Under the pieces are notes generated by a model. The model was given only the letters and a program-made list of their open reading frames with translations. It did not search any database and was not told the origin of the DNA. A DNA stretch of 64,000 nt, from the NCBI GenBank assembly GCA_027489965.1, contig JAIXZA010000144.1, positions 1-64,000 on the forward strand, in the 5' to 3' direction. Origin of the DNA: Verrucomicrobiaceae bacterium (GTDB lineage: Bacteria; Verrucomicrobiota; Verrucomicrobiia; Verrucomicrobiales; Verrucomicrobiaceae). Shown here in pieces: positions 61,209-64,000 of this stretch (its first letter is position 1; every line of letters begins with the position of its first letter). A program made the position numbers and the translations under genes.

Positions 61209-62795
61209 TCACTGTCCGCTGGATGCTCGAATGAATTTGGCGAGGTCTGTTTTCTGTTTTTTTAGATCAGGAATGTTGAGGTACATCATGTGCCCTGCAG
61301 TGTAATCATCATGCGTGATGTTCTTGTTCAGATCAGGATGAACGATGAGATGATTGAAGGTATAACGACTCGCGAAATAAGGCGTGGCCATGTCATAGTA
61401 ACCATTGGAGACATGCACCTTCAGGAAGGGATTGGTAGACATGCTTTCAGCCAAGGTTTCTGAAACATCGGCAAATTCATTTTCGGCATCCCAGTTCCAT
61501 TTACCGACACTGGCTAGGATGTTATAGGGGCGATCATCTTCAAACTTGAGATCATTGCGGATGTAGTGATTGAAGGTAGAGGCGAAGGCACTGAAGATCG
61601 CATCGGCACTTGGATCACGCTCAGCACCATCACCAAGGGGATCACGCATCGTGCTGGTGTAGCGGCTGTCGAAACGGCCAACAACTAGCCGTTGGTCACG
61701 GAGTAACTCGGCATTAAACCGACTCATGGAAACGCGCAGATTAGCCCCATCAATGTAGGCCTCTGATAACCCGATGAGACGTGACATCTTCTTCACAATG
61801 GCAGCACGTTGCTCAGCAGGAAGGGCACCACCGAGCAACAACGCGCGGTTATAGTCTCCGCTGGCAAAGGTCTCTGCCTCAGCCAACACTTCTGGCAGCG
61901 GCTTCTTCTGCAAGTCTGCAGGCAGCTTTTTGTGATACCATGCGGTGGCGGCAAAGCTGGGGAGATAGAGAACATGGGGCAGATCATTGCCTGAGCCACC
62001 CCACAGGGTTTGGAAATTCAGCACTGTAGAGACAAGCATGATGCCATTGAGATTCATGCGGTGGGAACGCAACAGTTCACCGCTGAGGGCCGCAGCGCGC
62101 GTGGTGCCGTAGCTTTCTCCAATGAGAAACTTCGGTGAAGGCCAGCGTGAATGCTTGGTCACGTAGAGACGAATGAACTCGCCTATGCTTTTGGCATCTT
62201 CATTCAGGCCGAAGAAATTCTTGGCGTCTTCGGGTTTCGCTGCACGACTATAACCCGTGCCGACAGGGTCGATGAAAACAAGATCGGTCTCATCTAAAAG
62301 ACTGTATTCGTTTTCCACCAGTTGATAAGGCGGCGGCACAGCAAAACCGTCATCACGTAACTTCACGCGCTTCGGACCTAGCAATCCCATGTGCATCCAG
62401 ACAGAAGAGGAGCCTGGACCACCATTGAAGGAAAAAGTCAATGGCCGTGCCGCTGCGTCAGGCGCGCCCTTTTTAACATAGGCGATGTAAAAAATGTCTG
62501 CCGTGGTTTTCCCCTCCGCATCTTTCAGAGGCAAGGTGCCGGCTATGGCGGTGAACTCGATCTTCTGACCACCAAGAGTGATGCTATGTTCGGTCTCACT
62601 TTGCTTGTCTGCCTTTTCATCAGGTTTCTTGTCCTCTTTCTTTTCATCCTTGGCATCAGCTTTTCCTTTAGTCTTCTCTTCTGTCTTTTCTTCTGAATTC
62701 GGCGCAGGATCCTTCTTGGCTTCTTGGCTAATCGCCAAGTTGCAACTGAGGCTAGTGATGAGGAGAGTCGTGAAGATTCGGCGGAACATGGGCAA
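61209..62795 (-). CDS. Secreted serine carboxypeptidase (peptidase S10)
   Basis: 528 residues. After the signal peptide (to LAISQEA) comes an acidic/basic low-complexity linker of about 45 residues, rich in Lys, Glu and Asp. The S10 domain has the oxyanion NGGPGSSS, FIDPVGTGYSRA, the nucleophile in IGESYGTTRA and the late aspartate and histidine regions (NGYYDMATPY, AGHMMYLN). It releases C-terminal amino acids from peptides outside the cytoplasm. It is one of several exported peptidases in the window. About 250 bases downstream (60961-61208) contain nothing I can identify. Confidence 0.93.
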   Translation of the reverse strand: MPMFRRIFTTLLITSLSCNLAISQEAKKDPAPNSEEKTEEKTKGKADAKDEKKEDKKPDEKADKQSETEHSITLGGQKIEFTAIAGTLPLKDAEGKTTADIFYIAYVKKGAPDAAARPLTFSFNGGPGSSSVWMHMGLLGPKRVKLRDDGFAVPPPYQLVENEYSLLDETDLVFIDPVGTGYSRAAKPEDAKNFFGLNEDAKSIGEFIRLYVTKHSRWPSPKFLIGESYGTTRAAALSGELLRSHRMNLNGIMLVSTVLNFQTLWGGSGNDLPHVLYLPSFAATAWYHKKLPADLQKKPLPEVLAEAETFASGDYNRALLLGGALPAEQRAAIVKKMSRLIGLSEAYIDGANLRVSMSRFNAELLRDQRLVVGRFDSRYTSTMRDPLGDGAERDPSADAIFSAFASTFNHYIRNDLKFEDDRPYNILASVGKWNWDAENEFADVSETLAESMSTNPFLKVHVSNGYYDMATPYFASRYTFNHLIVHPDLNKNITHDDYTAGHMMYLNIPDLKKQKTDLAKFIRASSGQ

Positions 62796-62864
62796 ATACT
62801 ATCAAACGATCTAACCCGTCGTCCATAAGATTGATGATCCGACGATCCTGTGCCAAAATCCATC

Positions 62865-64000
62865 ATGCCCAGCCCGCTTTCCTATCTGCTCGTGGACGGT
62901 CACAGCGTCCTGCACGCGTGGCCTGAATTGAAGCGCCATCAGGTGGTGGCTAGTAAGCGCCATCTGGCCAGGACAGAACTGCTGAAACGTCTGCGCGATT
63001 TCCAGGACAGCAGCGGCTCACAGGTGGTGGTGGTTTTTGATGGCACCCAGGCGCAAATGACTGAGGAGCGTGAGAAGGATGGACTCCAAATCATCTATGC
63101 CGATTCTGGGAACAGCGCAGACCACCTGATAGAAAAATTAGCCGCCAAATATGCCAAGACCCATCCCATGCGCGTGGTCTCAGCCGATGGCATGGTCGGC
63201 GAGACCGTCATGGCCTTTGGCGCTGATTGGATCAGTCCTGACATGCTCAAAACCCTGTGCCAGGGTGCCGATAAGGAGATCCAGCAGCAGATCGATAAGC
63301 TTAAATCACGCCGCCAGATCATGGCTTGGCTAGGACTAGGCGGAGCTAGCATGGCTTTGCCAAGCTGTGCCTCAGGTTCGAGCCCGCCCTCTCTAGCACT
63401 TCATGAAGCCTCACTCAGTCAAGCCGCCAGCTATTGCGCGACTCGGAAAAGCCGCGCGCTGCTCATCAAGCAGGACGGCCACATCCTCCACGAAAGCTAT
63501 CCAAATGCAGGTCGCAAAGACGAACCCTATCGCATCTTCAGTGGCACCAAAGGTTTCTGGGGACTCGCCGCGATGGCCTCCGTCGAAGAGGGTTTGATTC
63601 ACCTTGATGAAAAAGTCTCCAAGACCTTGCCCGAATGGAAGGAAGACAACAGAAAGTCTGAAATCACACTCGATCAACTGCTTCACTTTACAGGCGGCCT
63701 GGAGCGCTGTCTCAAACTGCATGAGGATGGACTGAAAGATCGCAATCAACTGGCCATGGCACGACCCCTCGTTGCAGCACCTGGGAAATCCTTCATTTAC
63801 GGACCCAGCCAGCTACAAGTGTTTCATGAAGTCCTGAAGCGGAAGCTCAAAAAATCACCGACACACTATCTAGAGAAACAGGTTTTGAAACCTCTCGGTC
63901 TAGGCTCTCAACGCTATCTACCTGATGCAGCTGGGAATCCACTATTGGCCGCTGGCTTTGTCATGACCGCTCGGCATTGGGCTAAGATGGGTGACTTGCT
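62865..64000 (+). CDS. YacP-like NYN nuclease fused to a beta-lactamase-like serine hydrolase (3' end outside window)
   Basis: The frame is open from ATG 62865 to the edge of the window (378 complete codons, continuing). Residues 7-145 are a NYN/YacP-type RNase domain: LLVDGHSVLHAW with D11, VVVFDG with D59, D80 in IIYADSG and D108 in VVSADGM. Residues 149-170 look like a secretion signal of the Tat/lipoprotein sort (SRRQIMAWLGLGG, then LPSC lipobox). Residues 175 on form a beta-lactamase/esterase fold with S226-x-x-K229 in FSGTKGF and a Tyr 312 in FIYGPS. Cytoplasmic nuclease and exported hydrolase would not naturally stay joined, so an internal start near 63321 or an earlier M127 is plausible. 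The fusion could also be an assembly error. Confidence 0.8.
   Translation, partial: MPSPLSYLLVDGHSVLHAWPELKRHQVVASKRHLARTELLKRLRDFQDSSGSQVVVVFDGTQAQMTEEREKDGLQIIYADSGNSADHLIEKLAAKYAKTHPMRVVSADGMVGETVMAFGADWISPDMLKTLCQGADKEIQQQIDKLKSRRQIMAWLGLGGASMALPSCASGSSPPSLALHEASLSQAASYCATRKSRALLIKQDGHILHESYPNAGRKDEPYRIFSGTKGFWGLAAMASVEEGLIHLDEKVSKTLPEWKEDNRKSEITLDQLLHFTGGLERCLKLHEDGLKDRNQLAMARPLVAAPGKSFIYGPSQLQVFHEVLKRKLKKSPTHYLEKQVLKPLGLGSQRYLPDAAGNPLLAAGFVMTARHWAKMGDL

Noticed and set aside
1..64000. CRISPR arrays, rRNA, tRNA and prophage genes
   Set aside because: No regularly spaced repeats, rRNA-like stretches, tRNA cloverleafs or phage structural genes were seen on reading both strands; a tRNAscan or CRISPR finder was not run.

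Overview
The window looks like chromosome from a Verrucomicrobiota bacterium, most plausibly the Prosthecobacter/Verrucomicrobium group. This rests on protein families only. They include a planctomycete-type cytochrome c fused to an SHD1 domain, a DUF1552 secreted protein, two neutral-ceramidase-like proteins, a DUF4091 protein, a GxxExxY protein with palindromic flanks, a radical-SAM/TIGR03915 DNA-repair-type pair, pyruvate phosphate dikinase with a histone H1-like tail, and a fucose-isomerase-like protein. Coding density is high, genes lie on both strands in short operons, and Shine-Dalgarno signals are mostly weak. I saw no rRNA, tRNA or CRISPR array.

Layout. 1-5.4 kb is an accessory stretch: the end of an IS110-type transposase, a decayed ParE-like toxin, a GxxExxY protein between two nested palindromes and two direct repeats, a peptide-deformylase-like protein with an altered motif, a two-domain acetyltransferase and a YeeE/YedE sulfur transporter. 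5.4-9.3 kb holds a secreted metacaspase with an EF-hand loop and two Tudor-like barrels, a Q/P/Y-rich lipoprotein and a class A penicillin-binding protein. 9.5-17.7 kb carries a ceramidase-like protein, alanine racemase, a tight four-gene polysaccharide operon (UDP-GlcNAc 2-epimerase, deacetylase, glycosyltransferase, FAD oxidoreductase) and an L,D-transpeptidase. 17.7-22.8 kb has small envelope proteins, metG and a membrane protein with two degenerate kinase domains.

22.9-27.3 kb is rich in exported redox proteins: cytochrome c-SHD1, DUF1552, azurin, and a heme-motif protein with an alpha-toroid-like region. 27.4-30.1 kb contains three GNAT acetyltransferases, an ABM monooxygenase and a MOSC protein. 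30.1-42.1 kb is mostly secreted hydrolases (DUF4091, ceramidase-like, S15 peptidase/esterase, SGNH esterase fused to a sialidase-like region, beta-helix protein), interrupted by the DNA-repair-type pair. 42.2-48.4 kb carries two small hypothetical genes, a sugar isomerase, an NtrC-like regulator lacking the sigma-54 contact loop, and a Ser/Thr kinase fused to a receiver domain. 48.5-52.1 kb has a halogenase-like flavoprotein, an LpxL-type acyltransferase and a glucuronokinase-like GHMP kinase. 52.3-62.8 kb is housekeeping: DEAD-box helicase, a cupin-like protein, ahcY, ppdK and an S10 carboxypeptidase. The window ends inside a gene fusing a YacP/NYN nuclease to a beta-lactamase-like serine hydrolase.

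Most worth following up: the GxxExxY cassette, the metacaspase-EF-hand-Tudor protein, the H1-like tail of ppdK with its own internal ribosome-binding site, the NYN-lactamase fusion, the regulator without GAFTGA, and the uncharacterised radical-SAM/TIGR03915 pair.
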